64,000 nt of DNA from NCBI GenBank assembly GCA_019614645.1, contig JABWDB010000005.1:2264001-2328000 (forward strand). Direction: 5' to 3'. Position numbers and translations under genes: made by a program. The notes beneath the pieces were generated by a model. It saw nothing but the letters and a program-made list of their open reading frames with translations, was not told the origin of the DNA and ran no database searches. Source of the DNA: Stratiolaelaps scimitus. Taxonomy: Eukaryota > Arthropoda > Arachnida > Mesostigmata > Laelapidae. Positions 11,680 through 23,074 of this stretch are shown in pieces. How positions within the stretch are numbered: position 1 is the stretch's first letter; each line of letters begins with the position of its first letter.

Positions 11680-14600
11680 CTGATCACGTTCGCGTGGGCC
11701 GCAATAGCAGCAGGAGCAGCAGCAGAATATAATTGTTGAAATGATGCGGAGAAACAGAATGAAGCGAGCACAATACGTAATTAGAACTTTGACACGCTTA
11801 TCAATTAATACTAGTATGAACTAATGGTTTTGACGTCATCTGGCTATTTATATAATCTATGATTAGTAAATTGTGCATGAGGCCTAGTTAGGTTATTGCG
11901 GTGCAAGTTCGTGAAGTTTGTTCCAATGGCATATGGGCCTAGAGATTGGATCTCCGGGCACGTATGTGCCTTTTACCATCAGTAGTCAGTCGTAGTAAAA
12001 TGATACCATATGAGAAGACGATACTTCGAATAGTAGTTCCTTAATATTGTTACTGGCATTGTCACCGCAGAATATGCTGGGGATTTGCCCTGCGCGCTTC
12101 GAATGGCTGATACCACCAGATATCAGGAGTGAGTTCGTACCACGTGAATACTCACCGAACACGTGCAAATCTCGCAGTCTCGAATGACACGTTGGCCATT
12201 GGCGATCATCTCGACAGCGCCGTTTTTGCCACGTAAGCGACACTGTGACTGCTCTTCCTGAAAGCAGTGCGGACAGCAGACCTGTTGCATCTGCTGAGAA
12301 TCGCTACAGTTGCACTCGAACGCGGCGCGAAGCGGCGTACCCTGCCAACAGCTGTATGAAGTACAGCCTCTCTCGATACTGAATGAACTTCCATCGCTCA
12401 TCGTGGCCGTGAAGTTCAGCCTCTTGTCAACTACCCGACAGTTCCAGCTAGCTTTGGCACCGTTGCGGTCCTTTTCCGGGCAGATGCAGGCGAACGAGCC
12501 GACCTGATTGACGCACCGACATTCGTTGGGGCACGCGTACGGGTCCGTTGTGCATTCGTCGACATCTGCAGTTGAATTATACAAAGAACAGATTGAACAG
12601 TGGCATTCTGACCGAGAAATCGTTCTCGCTGCGACGGCGCCTCGCAGAGCTGCATACAATAGGTGGTGTTCTGTTTGATGTTGGTGCACTGCTAACAGTG
12701 CAATCGTTGAGAGGCTTGTGGTACAGGGGGGAGATAATGCTGAATCAATGAACCGACAATGTAACACGTGTTACGAATTTCGACCTGAGCAATGAGAGGC
12801 AATCGGCGTTTTTCGTTAGGTGCCCGGCGGCTTGCTGACCACCGTCGTGCGGCTTATGATTACACCTGCTCACTCACCTGCGCAGTATGATGTTCCGTTT
12901 CGTGTTGCAAGCTGGAAGCCGTCCCTGCATTGGCAGTAATAGTGTCCGGGCTGGTTGATGCAGACGGCGTGAGGCCCGCACATGTTTGGCCCAACACATT
13001 CGTCAATATCGTATTGGCAGAGGTCACCTCGATAACCGGGACGGCAAGCACACAGGTCCGGCGCTTTACAATACCCGCCATGTTGGCAGCCAGATGCGCA
13101 CACCGCTGCCGCATATGGTGCAGTAAATAATGTACGATTATTAATCTATATAAATGATATATTTATAGGTAAACTCCTATAGAGCGAGGGGTTGTTTCAA
13201 GTGTCACACGTCTGTAGTAGACATACTTTTCGAACGCTTATTAGGTCCCTGTTGACGTATATATATAGGAGTCAGCACATATGGGTCAAGCAAGCACGAT
13301 CGACATAGGGTCGAACTGAAAATGACATGAACCAGATTCGAAGCAGAAACCGAGTACGTTCCGCACTCACGTTTGCAGGCGCGTCCCTCGCTGCGATACC
13401 CGTCAGGGCACAAGCATTCGAAACCGCCATTGGTGTTGACGCACGTCGCTCCCGAGTCGCAGAAATCCTTCTCGAGACACTCGTTGATATCAATGCAGAA
13501 TATCCCCGCCGCGTCCTTACGGTATCCCTCAACACAATTACAACTGCGAACGCATTTCGAACAAGGATAAGTTGGACACCGAACAGTCGAAGAACATGGG
13601 ACGGATCGACGAAGCGAGACAGAACATTACCCTGTCGAGTACGACTAGCTTAAGGTTGTTGCGTGCACCTGAGAGGTTCTCTGGCTCTGATTTGTCGAAT
13701 TTCTTTAATAATGATTCAACACGAGATGCGCGCTGTTGATATGATGCTGTTTAATGATATCGTTAGGGCTCTCGAGCGATTAGTTTTGCTTCAAAGGGAA
13801 AAGTGGCATCGAAGAGTCATGGGCTGTGGGACAAGGGAACAATCATTATTATTATTATTATTTATCGTTATTATAAATGTGCAGTAATACACCTTAGGCG
13901 GAAATAGCCCGATTCATAGATATTACATTGACAAGAGCTGGACTCACCCAACTGTACTCACGATCTGAGAAAAGCTAGGTTCACCCGCACATTTCTTATC
14001 AGTAAATCTGATTTATTTATATATGAGGCTTTGTCGATCTTGACACTATGAATCTCCCATATGGAACACAAGACTAATCAGAAATATGAAGCTCGTTGAA
14101 AATGCATAAAACAAATTGGGGCATCGCAACCTTATAGATGCAAGATCGATCTTAACGAACCTGTATACGACAATATTTTCCGAGATACAATTTGATAATG
14201 ATTTTCGAGTGCCCAACACGCTGAGGAACAATACAAACCTCACACAAATTTCATTCACTGCAATTCCTACCGTACTTCTTTTAATATACAACCTAAACGA
14301 AGTGAAATTTTTACGAGACCTGTTTGCCTCTGTTTGTGCACCAACCAAAGTGTATTGAATAATAATTATAATTATTTATATTTGAAGTGTTATTATTCCT
14401 GTAGCACACTTAGTGCGATCTACTGCTCACCGATAGCTTCCTGGAGTGTTCTCGCAAACACTGTTCTTAGAGCAGCGACCTTCGCTACTGGCGCACTCAT
14501 CAATATCTGAAACAACACGATGAAGCCATTTCAAGTAGGTCAAGTATTGCTTATTTCAAACAAACCTTGTCAATATTTAATAAATTGTCAAACAGTACCT

Positions 14601-17600
14601 TGCCTTAATTTGTGACAGTGTCCTATGGTCATTTGCGAAACCTTCCGGTGTACTGTTTTGTTATGCCATCCTTTGAATCCCATCATCGTTAGGATGACCA
14701 CAATAGGGCTTGTAGCCTCCGCCATGGGGAGGATAGCCATGTCTGAACGAATTGAAATGAGTCTCAATTATAATATCGTCTTCGAAATAACACCTGCCCA
14801 GACTTACCTTCACACCTCGTTCGGCCATCACCCTCGTAACCCGGGTCGCAGATGCATTTTGGACTAATTGTGTGATTACTGCAGCGGGCATGTTCCACAC
14901 AGGTACCTTGAAGTGAGCCGCAATGGGCTTGTCGACAAGAGGCGCAACACGAACCTTCGTGGAAGACGCGATCTTCTTCGGGACACGCCAGAGGTGGACA
15001 CGTCTCATTATGGAAGGTGATCACTCCGTCCTGCCAATATGTTTAGCATACTAACTATTAATTAATTTATTATTATTATTATTATTGCTACATCTGGCGC
15101 TGACTGAGACACAAGTGCCATGATAGGCTTCGATTGAGGACAATCTTCTAATCTTAGATAAAAGCTATCAATTTTGCGTCCAGTTCACATCGTGTGTGTG
15201 TGTGTCTGCTACGAATCGATCGGCTGGCCAAGGTCGCTAACAAACTAGTTCAACATTTCACTGCGTGAATTGCCCGTTATTATTAAGTATTACATAAAAT
15301 CTTCCATTCAACAAATAGCAATCGAGGCTTTGCTATACGCGTCCTTCGTTGAAGTACAGTTCTGATGCAAAAACGTGGACCAAAGATCAGGTCACTGTTC
15401 AAACATGATCCTCCGAGATTTCCTCGACAAAATCAATGAGCTACACCACCTCCTAGAAATTAGGAGGTGGTGGCGCCATGGGGCTTCCAAATATATGTGA
15501 CCGCTTAACGGACGCTGCGAAAACACAGTGCACCACCAGCGGAAGCTTCGCTATTAAAGTCGTCAATGTGAAAAGGTAAGATCCGTTTCTGTAGATCCTG
15601 TCGAGGTTCATTTGATCGATGACCCCCCTGTGATCTGTTTTGCTGCGTTTTGCAAATGTGCCGAAAAGTGCTACTTGCATTGCACGTCTTCACTACACAT
15701 CCCGTCAGCGATCGCGACGTATAAACAGCAGTCCCATGAGGTATAACCGTTGCGCCGTTCGAGCAATTACGTTCACAGGCGACTCTACAGCATAAATCGA
15801 GGTTTGGGTCCGCGCATTTTGCCGGGCTGGGACACACAATAGGCGAGCAGGTGACATGTTTGTTCTGTAAATCGGCAAACGATGAGAAAGCATAAGCGTT
15901 AGGCATCATTGGACAAGTGCACCTGCCGTCTAGCTACCGCTCCGTGGGGCGCCAGCGGCGGCGGCGGTGGCGGCAGCAACAAAAATTCAGCTGCACTGAA
16001 ATTCGCCCCAGACTCGGAATGATTACACACATGATTGTACCGCGACACTCTCTTCTTGCAGATAAATAGATTCGACTGAAGATATTCTAATCGTAGGAGT
16101 TCATCTATTGGCTGGACCAACAGCTATACGAGAATTACACTAGAATATCCGTTTTGAAGTGTTTATTCATGATGAAATCGGTTGCGCACAGCTCATACAC
16201 AGATTACCCCCGAACGTTGGTATGGTTCATGCCTCGGGGAAATCGATGCAATGAAATATTAGGCAACAATAGAGCTAATCATGGGGAGGCAACACCTCCA
16301 TCCTGTGTCGATGTCTGAGTGTCGCCGAGATCGATTTCAAACAATGGACAGGTCGTATCGTCCAGATAGGTGTGATGCTCACCACGCAGATGCATTCGTT
16401 ACAGCTTTCCCGCCACCTTGATCCATTGGCTATATGATGCCCTTGATGAGAGCAATCAGGCATGAGGGTTTTCCACATCTCGTCGATGGCCACTCGCATC
16501 ACCGTATAGTTATGCTGCAACTGATACAATTGCCTGCCCTGCTGTTGTTGTCCTGCTTCGAATTGTGCCATTCTGTCTTCGTTGTAATTGTCGCCGACAC
16601 CAGGACATTGTAACCGCTGCCATGCGTGGGGTCCCGCTGCCAACTGGATATACTCAACTTCGTCCTGTATCAATCAAACACAATTAGTGCTTTGATTGGT
16701 TTGCGATATGCTCACCAGGCAGATTTAGTCAATGGCAGCTGCAGAAACGTGTCTATCAAATGGGTAGCAGATGATTTGTGTTTGGGAGCTATTATTTTTT
16801 ACATCATACTATGATCATGACCTCATGTAGCGCCCATATACCCAAGTAGTGTGCTAACTCACCCGAAATGCATTGGCCTCTCCTCGGCCTAAAAGATACA
16901 CTTGGGCATCTTGCGTCGTGTGAACGCGGCCACCAGACAAAGATATTTTTCCTTCTTGCACGCAGTCAACAATCAACGCTACCTGGTCCCCTGAGAAGTG
17001 TAATGCTAGCTGCAAGATCAGTCAGAAAAGCAGAACGGCGACTTATCGACAGAACCGATGTACTGATCGATACTCGTCTATTTGCACGACAAACCAGAAA
17101 CAAGTTTCTGGAAGCTGATACCTTGATATCTGATTGATGCTTAGCGCTTATGGTAAAGGACTGACCATTTATCGCAACTTTTTGCCAGGTGAGAGCTGTT
17201 AACGTTTGTAAAATTGGAGTTAGCATTAAATCATGGCTAAATGGCTGAACATTGCGTATTATCAGTAAACAATAGTTTGCTCATTTGATCGACGCTGTAC
17301 AAATTAACGAGTAGAAATCATGCTGGTTGTTTTATTTGCATTTGTCAGATACGTTTTGATGTGTCTGACCGACTCGCTCATCCTTACAGAAATGTGCCAC
17401 GATCGAAATGTCTGTTGAGTAATTACGTATATTCACTAACTTTGTCACCTATTTTCTTTAGCAAATTTCTGCTTGAAATTTACTTCGATCAGAACATCTT
17501 CTTAGGGATGTCGATGCCCTTCCACCGGGCTCAAAACGAAGCTCAGTGTCAGGATTGAAAATAGACAAATACGACACTCAGAAATGATCTGAGGATGTTC

Positions 17601-18763
17601 AGACGATTTGACTTACAGTGCGAAATCGATTATTGGCCAGTTGTACATGCGGAAGGACGTCTTCTCGCCAGACTCCCGCAGGGTCGCTGTACCGAATCGA
17701 AACTTGAGCGCGTTGCGAACTAATCTCTATCTCCAGCAACCTATATTGAGTGATGCATTCGAAATTAGTGGTAATTAGTGGACGTTACATAACCGACGAA
17801 CTGTGACTATCTTAGCCAACTCATTCACTTTCGCTATGAGTAACCGTGTCGCTTCGAACTCAATATTACAAACCGTATGCAAAAAAAAAAAAACGTCTCA
17901 ACCAGAGATAACTGAGCAACCAGCCGAAAGATAAATTGTAAATCGCTAAGTATCGATACGGCGGCCGGTGACTAATTAGGATTATTACCTTTTGTGATTT
18001 GGCGCTGCTCGGTCGAGTGACAGAAGAATGGCCTGAGATCCGACTTTTTGCTGGAGTTTGGCCATGATCGAGAATTCGCTCTGCTCAAAGATCTTCAGAG
18101 CGGACTCCAATAGCGTCTGATTCACTATCCGGAATGGTCTATCTATAAGCCATCAAACGATCAAGGTTCAACGGAACATTGAGAAAAGTTAGACCTCGAC
18201 AGAATGTGGATCGCATTCGATGTCATAAACACTTTGGCGTCATTCAAACCGACATACATCAATATAACCGATTTGTTTCATTATTTCAACATAATATCAG
18301 AAAGCCAGCGTAAACCAGATTCGTTGCATTTCCGCTTAGCTGCGAAGAGCGCACCAGCATATTCTAAGCAGATCTCAATCGATTGCACTGTTATGTGTGA
18401 GAGAAATGTCGCCACTTACAAACGACGTGTACCACAACTCGCTCGAATACCCATCCCTATACAATGTGCAATTATAATGGGAACGCCAATAATTCATTAT
18501 TGATAACTAAATACCTGCTGAGCTGTAATGTCCTCTTGCATAGAGCACGAGAGGCTCTGCTTGTGGCTGCTGCTGCTGCTGACCCTGATGAGAGTATTGA
18601 TCCTGCTGTTCCTGCTGGTATTGATACTTTTGCTGCTGCTGTTGTTGTTGTTGTTGTTGCTGATGCTGCTGCTGCTGCTGCTGTTGTGATGCGGTTGAGT
18701 GACGATTATTCACAGTGACATCTACTTCACGATTTCCCACTGCGGGATGAATTTGGTGTCCGA
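11320..18763 (-). CDS. NELL: NELL-family secreted glycoprotein, exons 2-13 (start exon not included)
   Basis: Twelve exons assembled by eye on the minus strand: 18763-18515, 18142-17989, 17740-17617, 17009-16863, 16664-16383, 15864-15679, 15030-14808, 14506-14431, 13543-13371, 13105-12878, 12565-12156 and 11679-11320. Every junction keeps frame and together they give about 870 residues; vertebrate NELL1/2 are about 810. Domain order matches NELL: Gln-rich N-terminus, TSPN/laminin-G (exons 3-5), coiled-coil-prone linker (exon 6), VWC1-2 (exons 6-8), six EGF-like domains with calcium-binding D-x-D/N-E-C starts (exons 8-12), then VWC domains (exons 12-13). Known family members are secreted oligomers that bind Robo receptors and act in neuronal and skeletal signalling; that role here is inferred. 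Several N-x-S/T sites suit a secreted glycoprotein. The signal peptide must come from an upstream exon ending in phase 1. Orthology is clear; the two ends are not. Confidence 0.9.
12156..12565 (-). CDS. NELL: NELL exon 12: EGF6 and VWC3, start of VWC4
   Basis: Acceptor aactgcag| before 12565 (phase 1); donor TCG|gtgagt (phase 0). It begins [13 protein letters not shown], the sixth EGF domain. Then come a VWC-like block with CNCSDS and VCCPHC, and the next domain's CEICTC signature at the exon end. EGF6 lacks one cysteine spacing step of the canonical pattern, as is common in the family's last EGF. Confidence 0.88.
12878..13105 (-). CDS. NELL: NELL exon 11: EGF4 and EGF5
   Basis: Acceptor atgcggcag| before 13105; donor GCGCAG|gtgagt; phase 1 both ends, 76 codons. 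EGF4 is the short non-calcium type ([11 protein letters not shown] ... [12 protein letters not shown]). EGF5 begins [11 protein letters not shown] and includes [12 protein letters not shown]. The 'GCxxGGxC' pattern in EGF4 is shared with NELL1/2. Confidence 0.9.
13371..13543 (-). CDS. NELL: NELL exon 10: EGF2 second half and EGF3
   Basis: Acceptor gttcgcag| before 13543, donor AAAC|gtgagt; phase 2 to phase 1. It encodes [16 protein letters not shown], then [17 protein letters not shown] and [14 protein letters not shown]. The longer upstream open frame contains more Cys codons but meets an in-frame TAA, and only this acceptor joins exon 9. Confidence 0.88.
14431..14506 (-). CDS. NELL: NELL exon 9: EGF2, first half
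   Basis: A 76-bp exon after gtttcag|, ending TATCG|gtgagc (phase 1 to phase 2). It encodes [18 protein letters not shown] and ENTPGSYR, a calcium-binding EGF start. The second half of the same domain is in exon 10, so the intron splits the domain. Confidence 0.85.
14808..15030 (-). CDS. NELL: NELL exon 8: VWC2 end and EGF1
   Basis: Acceptor attggcag| before 15030 (phase 0); donor GAAG|gtaagt (phase 1). It encodes [16 protein letters not shown] and SCCASC, which close VWC2, then the first EGF-like domain ([14 protein letters not shown] ... [11 protein letters not shown]). 'CPPLxC' is typical of this NELL VWC. Confidence 0.88.
15444..15472. repeat. Perfect 12-bp hairpin in NELL intron 7
   Basis: Arms CACCACCTCCTA and TAGGAGGTGGTG are exact complements around a 5-nt loop (gaaat). 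It lies in the intron between exons 7 and 8, the one with the predicted GC donor. It may fold in the pre-mRNA. Confidence 0.7.
15679..15864 (-). CDS. NELL: NELL exon 7: VWC1 end and VWC2 start
   Basis: Acceptor ttacag| before 15864, phase 0. It encodes [16 protein letters not shown] and LCCRVAC (end of VWC1), then the start of VWC2 up to GCVVKTCN. No GT donor fits here. The frame and domain continue only if the exon ends at AAT with GCAAGT as donor (15678-15673), a GC-AG intron. This join gives VKTCN-DGVITF, the expected VWC spacing. Confidence 0.8.
16383..16664 (-). CDS. NELL: NELL exon 6: TSPN end, coiled-coil linker, start of VWC1
   Basis: Acceptor gatacag| before 16664; donor GTG|gtgagc at 16382; phase 0 both ends, 94 codons. 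It begins DEVEYIQL, then ...LQCPG with the conserved cysteine ending the G-like domain. A Gln/Leu-rich segment ([19 protein letters not shown]) sits where NELL has its oligomerising coiled coil. The exon ends in the first VWC, with the C-x-x-C-x-C signature CNECIC. Confidence 0.88.
16863..17009 (-). CDS. NELL: NELL exon 5: TSPN domain, C-terminal part
   Basis: Acceptor cttgcag| before 17009; donor CGG|gtgagt at 16862; phase 0 both ends, 49 codons. It encodes [16 protein letters not shown], matching the family's 'LALSVS...L.VDC' strand and its conserved cysteine, followed by [10 protein letters not shown], matching the 'LWLGQRN' strand. Confidence 0.88.
17617..17740 (-). CDS. NELL: NELL exon 4: TSPN domain, middle
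   Basis: It starts after atatag| and ends at CGCACT|gtaagt (donor 17616-17611), phase 2 to phase 0. It encodes [17 protein letters not shown] followed by a segment ending [11 protein letters not shown]. The end corresponds to the family's L-A-D-x-R/Q-W-H-K motif, with Phe in place of Trp. It joins in frame to exon 5, giving ...NNRFRT-LALHFSG..., the expected domain core. Confidence 0.85.
17989..18142 (-). CDS. NELL: NELL exon 3: start of TSPN/laminin-G domain
   Basis: The acceptor is cttatag| before 18142, chosen over the tag| four bases further on because only this one keeps phase with exon 2. The donor AAAAG|gtaata leaves phase 2. The 51-codon product includes [20 protein letters not shown], which aligns with the NELL stretch around 'SEFT..A..QQK....G.ILS'. 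This is the N-terminal beta-sandwich of the thrombospondin-N domain. Confidence 0.85.
18515..18763 (-). CDS. NELL: NELL exon 2: glutamine-rich N-terminal segment
   Basis: The acceptor is a long TTG/TGT pyrimidine tract ending TTTCAG just before 18763; the donor is CAG|gtattt at 18514. The exon is phase 1 at both ends and gives 83 codons. It encodes a short leader, then seven Gln, one His, eleven Gln, and a further Q/Y-rich stretch, ending ...[12 protein letters not shown] and CAA codons are mixed, so this is not a pure CAG repeat. Vertebrate NELL proteins have no such tract between signal peptide and TSPN domain, so it looks lineage-specific. An in-frame ATG is absent, so this cannot be the first coding exon. 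Confidence 0.75.
18560..18692. repeat. Coding trinucleotide repeat (polyglutamine, minus strand)
   Basis: CTG and TTG runs on the plus strand read as CAG/CAA glutamine codons in NELL exon 2. It lies in frame and is bounded by splice sites, so it is treated as translated. Confidence 0.85.
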
Positions 18764-21700
18764 CTGAAACAACAGCAACAACAACAGATGCAAGGACGAA
18801 CACTCATTGGGGTGAAATCAACTTCGGTTTGGCGCGAATATGAAATGCGTCGCTCAGGTGCTCGAGCGAGTTCGCACCGAGGGTCTGAGGTGTAACAAAC
18901 GTGTGTCATCTGCGTTTCGTCGACATTTTGATAGACTATGACTCTGCTTCTTAGGACGATCGAAATACATCATGGTGGTGTGCATATATATTATGATACG
19001 ATTAGCAGGAGGAGCAAGAGCGGAACAGGTTGACATTTCGGAGGAGACATAGATCTACAGTGAACACTGTTGTAGTTTTAATGAACGCTGCTTCAGCCAT
19101 TGTCCATCTGTGCGTCTCTATTTTATACCCACAGTTCATACTGCACCTTTATAATGACGAATTACGCTATTCTGATATATATACATATATATTTACATAT
19201 GCCTGTGTGTTCTACATTGCAAAACCTTTAGATATGATATCGAAATTTGCAATTTCAGACAAACGGAAGATACACCAAAGATAGTTAATTTCAATTTGGC
19301 AATTGACAAAAACGTGAAGTCATTAAAGATGAAATAGGCCTTGTAGATCTTCCGGGCTGACTCACAGCCAACATTTAACGTCGACGGAACTTCGTTCGGC
19401 ATTGCTTCATAAGACGGAAACCTTAAATGCAACTGTGCAACGGATCGCACCCGGGCACCCACTTGTCTCCAGGTGCAAGGTATACATAAACGATTCACTA
19501 TGTTAGTTTCATGAGCTACGCTTATTCAAGCGGATCGTGCAATTCGAAATGTCCATCTACATGGCAAGCCAATAGGGACGCCTCCGGCGCATCAGGGAAA
19601 GCTTCGTTGGAAAGCCGTTTCGGACGATGGAGTAAATTCTGCTGGGAGCGCAAGGTTTATGCACGGATGATCGAATGTTCGCATTGACATATTGGGATAC
19701 CCATGACGAGCGTTTCGAACTCAAGGAACTCAAGAGGGAAAAAAAAAGCATTTCTCATAGGTCTTGGGGTCAGCTATGCTACTCACGAAAGCGTTTGAGT
19801 GGATCCAAGGTGAAACATTGACGTTCGTAACCATCTCGTATAGTATTGGAATATTTCCTTTTTCAAATTATAGCATCGTGGGTACAAATCACCCAGTCAG
19901 CCAGCACTCGCTTTACGACACTAATCCTCCCAGTCAATGTTAAACATTTCGAGTTCAGCGATTGACCTCTGAATGTCTCTATTGACAAGGAGACACCTTG
20001 TAGCTGCTTCGTCTCGGTCGCCCCGGTGCGAGCGGTGTCAGAACTTGAAGTGTGGTGTGGCCCGTTTGGGATTCTGATACACCTAAGCGCGAGCTTGACA
20101 GTCTGATACAAAGTGAAGTCGTTGACAGCAAGCGATGAACAACAATAATCGTTTGACTGCGTTATCAGTCGCGGCGTCGGAGAATGCTGAATCCACTGGC
20201 GATATCAAAAGCCTTCCCACCCCGTGTGTCCATGAGATGCCATCGTGAATTTTCACGGGGTAGTATCTGCCCGCAGTTGAGCTCCCGCGCACAATCTCCG
20301 ACAGAGCTGAAGGCGTATGAGCATGTGTATGTCTCGGTGAGCTGATGAGGCGGTGGACTCGGGTGCTACGCAGACCGGTTCTTGGAAAAAGACAAAAGGG
20401 CTTGAGCAGCTGGGAGCGCCATACCGGGGGCGTTCCAAGTCTCTGTGTACTTCGAGCGTCTTCTATATCGCGCAGCTGCCACGGCGACACTCTGCTGTTA
20501 GCTTATCGTTCAAGACTCCCCCTGCTCCCGCACAATATCGCTGATGTGGCGCTCTAGTAGTGCGAGCCATAAAGTGCTGCCCTCCGTCGGGTCACCCCGG
20601 GGGCGCGGGCCATGAGCGACGTTTGTAACATTCACGTGATTTACGTGAACTGTTTGCTGTTTAATTTCGGCGGCCTGAGTTCGCTGCTTAGGTACCTCTC
20701 TCTATCTGTTCGACTGTGGGCGAGTATCATGCGTTCGGTTCGTTCGGGGTGAAAATTCGTCGAAGTGACTTTGAGTTGTCAAATATTATCTGAAATAGTA
20801 CGCGTCTTTCGTTGAGCAATACAGCAACTTGCGGCTGGCGGCCGGAAACGCTCGCTAGTATGACAGTAAGGACCAGACAGTTATCCAACTTGTTAATGTT
20901 GCATTGGCATTATACAATTGATGATTCGACGGTGAAAGTAGTATTTAATCAAATTCACCACAAATATTATAAGTATATGCCTAATATGTTAAGTATTTAT
21001 AATCACACATTGCGATTTAACGCCATTGACATGCTTATATATCAATACACGTGAGGTACGCTTTCGAGTTCCACATCATTGACCCTATCAGTGATATACC
21101 CTCATTCAAGCATTAAGTGAATTTTGAACATTGCCGCCGTTCACCGTTACTGATTAGCACCGTGACAACCAAAGTAGCGCGCGTTACAGTACGTCAAGGA
21201 GTATGTTTATTCTACAGCCTCGAAAATATTACACATCATATACACGTTAGCACGTGACCGTTAGCAAGCTCTGTTTAATAGTACACTCAATTATAAATTA
21301 CACTTAATTAAATAGCAACGCATTTTCGAAAACGTAAAAAAAATCTCATTCGATGATTTCTCAATACATTGAGTTTCGTCGAGCGCGTAAAAAGATTTCA
21401 CAGAAAATCCGTGAAGAAATAATCCAAATTCGATATATCTGCGAGCGACAAACACGAGGAGAGACAAAGCCATGAATGGTGCCAGCTCAATCTCGTGACC
21501 GCCGCACGACACAAGCCAAGGTTAGCGTACAGATACGCTTTTGGTCGTCGCGGCAAGAAACGAGTGGTGTAATGCCTCACGGGGTGGCGGGGGGTCGAAA
21601 AGCGACGATGTTCTGATGTTCACCCAATGGCGCCGGCAACGTTTTGTGAACCCGATGGCGTGCCCGGCAGCAATTCGCGTAAGGTCAACTTGGCTTGCAT

Positions 21701-22990
21701 ACGAATCTCTGCCTTCCGTGGATTGGGACGATTCATGGGGCTGACGCCGCAATAATACCCTCTAGCGGGTTTGACCGTAACCGCCCATGGCTTCCGCACA
21801 TATCACCAGAAATATCCCTAGCGCCGCGCACACACATACGCACGCATACAGCTGATAAGAGAACGAGCGATTGCTACACATGTGATCACTACGCGGACGT
21901 GTGAGCCTAAATGGTCTGAAGGCCGAGTGAGTACGCGGTGATGACCTGTTTGTGTGTGTTTGTCACACGACGCAGGCTGCGGTGCACACAGATATATTTA
22001 TATATATATATATATATAGCCAGATAGAGTTTGGAGGGAGACGGGACAGTATACCCACCCCTACTCTCTCGTTTAGATAATGAAGGTGTGGCCCAAATTG
22101 CATTGCTAATTGATGCCGCATAGGGAAGAACATCGGTCGTTCGATCGATCACAAACGCTTGGATCATTGCATGCGGGCAAGCTTCATGCTTTGAATTCGG
22201 AAAAACCGTGTAAACACAGGATGCGGTGAGCGTTCGAATTATATCTGACACAAATACGAGAATGTGCTGTAAGACGTTGAACTCTCAAATGTTCGAGGAG
22301 TCGTTTGTAGTAGGTAATGTATGATTTTGACCGGCTGGCAGCCAATCTCGAATGTTTCCACTGGTCCGATTTGTTGAACCAAACGACCTGCACTAGCCGA
22401 TTATGAGTGCAGGTTCACAATGCCTACAATTAGTACCAGGAAATAACCTACCTACGTCAATAAGGAAATGATCCTCAAATCTGCCCGACAGGTTCGTATA
22501 GCGCAGTGAGATGCTACTCTACAGTAGTATAGGAGTTATCACAAAGTAATCAATATTTTTTTATCCGATATAAGGAGCATACAACTAATTATAGTTATAC
22601 ATGTAGCGTCATCCACGTCAAATCGACCTCACTGGATCGGTCCACTTTCTATGGAGATTGCAATATCTCTGGTGGTGTCCGTGCGTTTGGAGAAAATGTC
22701 CTCCTGTCAAAAAAAGTTATACATGTAGCGCCTAAAAGCTAGGTTATCATCGCTGCCAAAGCACTGACACCGTTGAGATATGCAGCTGTATGAATAACAA
22801 CATTATCTTATGCGTGGTATCTGTGCCACCGGAAGATTGGATGTAAACTCTATGTGAACTATGTAAACTCTAGATACTACACATGTACATCTCGAGGTCC
22901 AATCAAAGCTCAATGTTGAAAATGGAACAGAATATAAAAATATATATCTTTCTCTGGAAGTACGAGAGTGACAGTATGGCTAACATTGCA
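18764..22990. other. Upstream/intron 1 region of NELL, no exon recognised
   Basis: It holds the SINE core at 19.3 kb and a direct repeat GTTATACATGTAGCG just beyond it (22596 and 22717). Nothing here encodes a signal peptide ending in phase 1 with confidence. A minus-strand frame near 21.47 kb reads MALSLLVFVARR but has no suitable donor context that I could confirm. Confidence 0.45.
19340..19392 (-). mobile_element. SINE core copy
   Basis: The minus strand reads GTCGACGTTAAATGTTGGCTG then TGAGTCAGCCCGGAAGATCT, the best-preserved core. GGCTG and CAGCC form a 5-bp stem. A tRNA-like head upstream (to about 19470) is not convincing. It lies within the large upstream region or first intron of the NELL gene. 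Confidence 0.5.
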
Positions 22991-23017
22991 ATTTGCCCCG
23001 CAAATAAAACAGCGAAC

Positions 23018-23074
23018 AACTAGGTGCAGCCCAACCGCTCACAGGCAATAAGAGCGGTTGGGCTGCACCTAGTT
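23018..23074. repeat. Perfect 23-bp inverted repeat
   Basis: Arms 23018-23040 and 23052-23074 are exact complements (left arm starts AACTAGGTGCAGCCC) around an 11-nt loop. Complementarity stops sharply at the ends. It could be a miniature fold-back element, a cruciform site, or the stem of a small RNA precursor. Confidence 0.8.

Noticed and set aside
11680..11830. Hydrophobic, Cys-rich N-terminal extension of NELL exon 13 (possible membrane segment)
   Set aside because: It is the polypyrimidine tract and intron; the phase-0 acceptor gtgatcag| restores the expected VWC spacing.
17122..17195. Coding exon reading [10 protein letters not shown] in the TSPN domain
   Set aside because: It is out of phase with exon 4; the domain aligns to NELL only when exon 4 joins exon 5 directly. 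Kept only as a poison-exon idea.
18507..18803. Signal peptide [15 protein letters not shown] in front of the polyQ tract
   Set aside because: The first codon is GTG, not ATG, and the hydrophobic codons are the TTG/GTT pyrimidine tract of the exon 2 acceptor.
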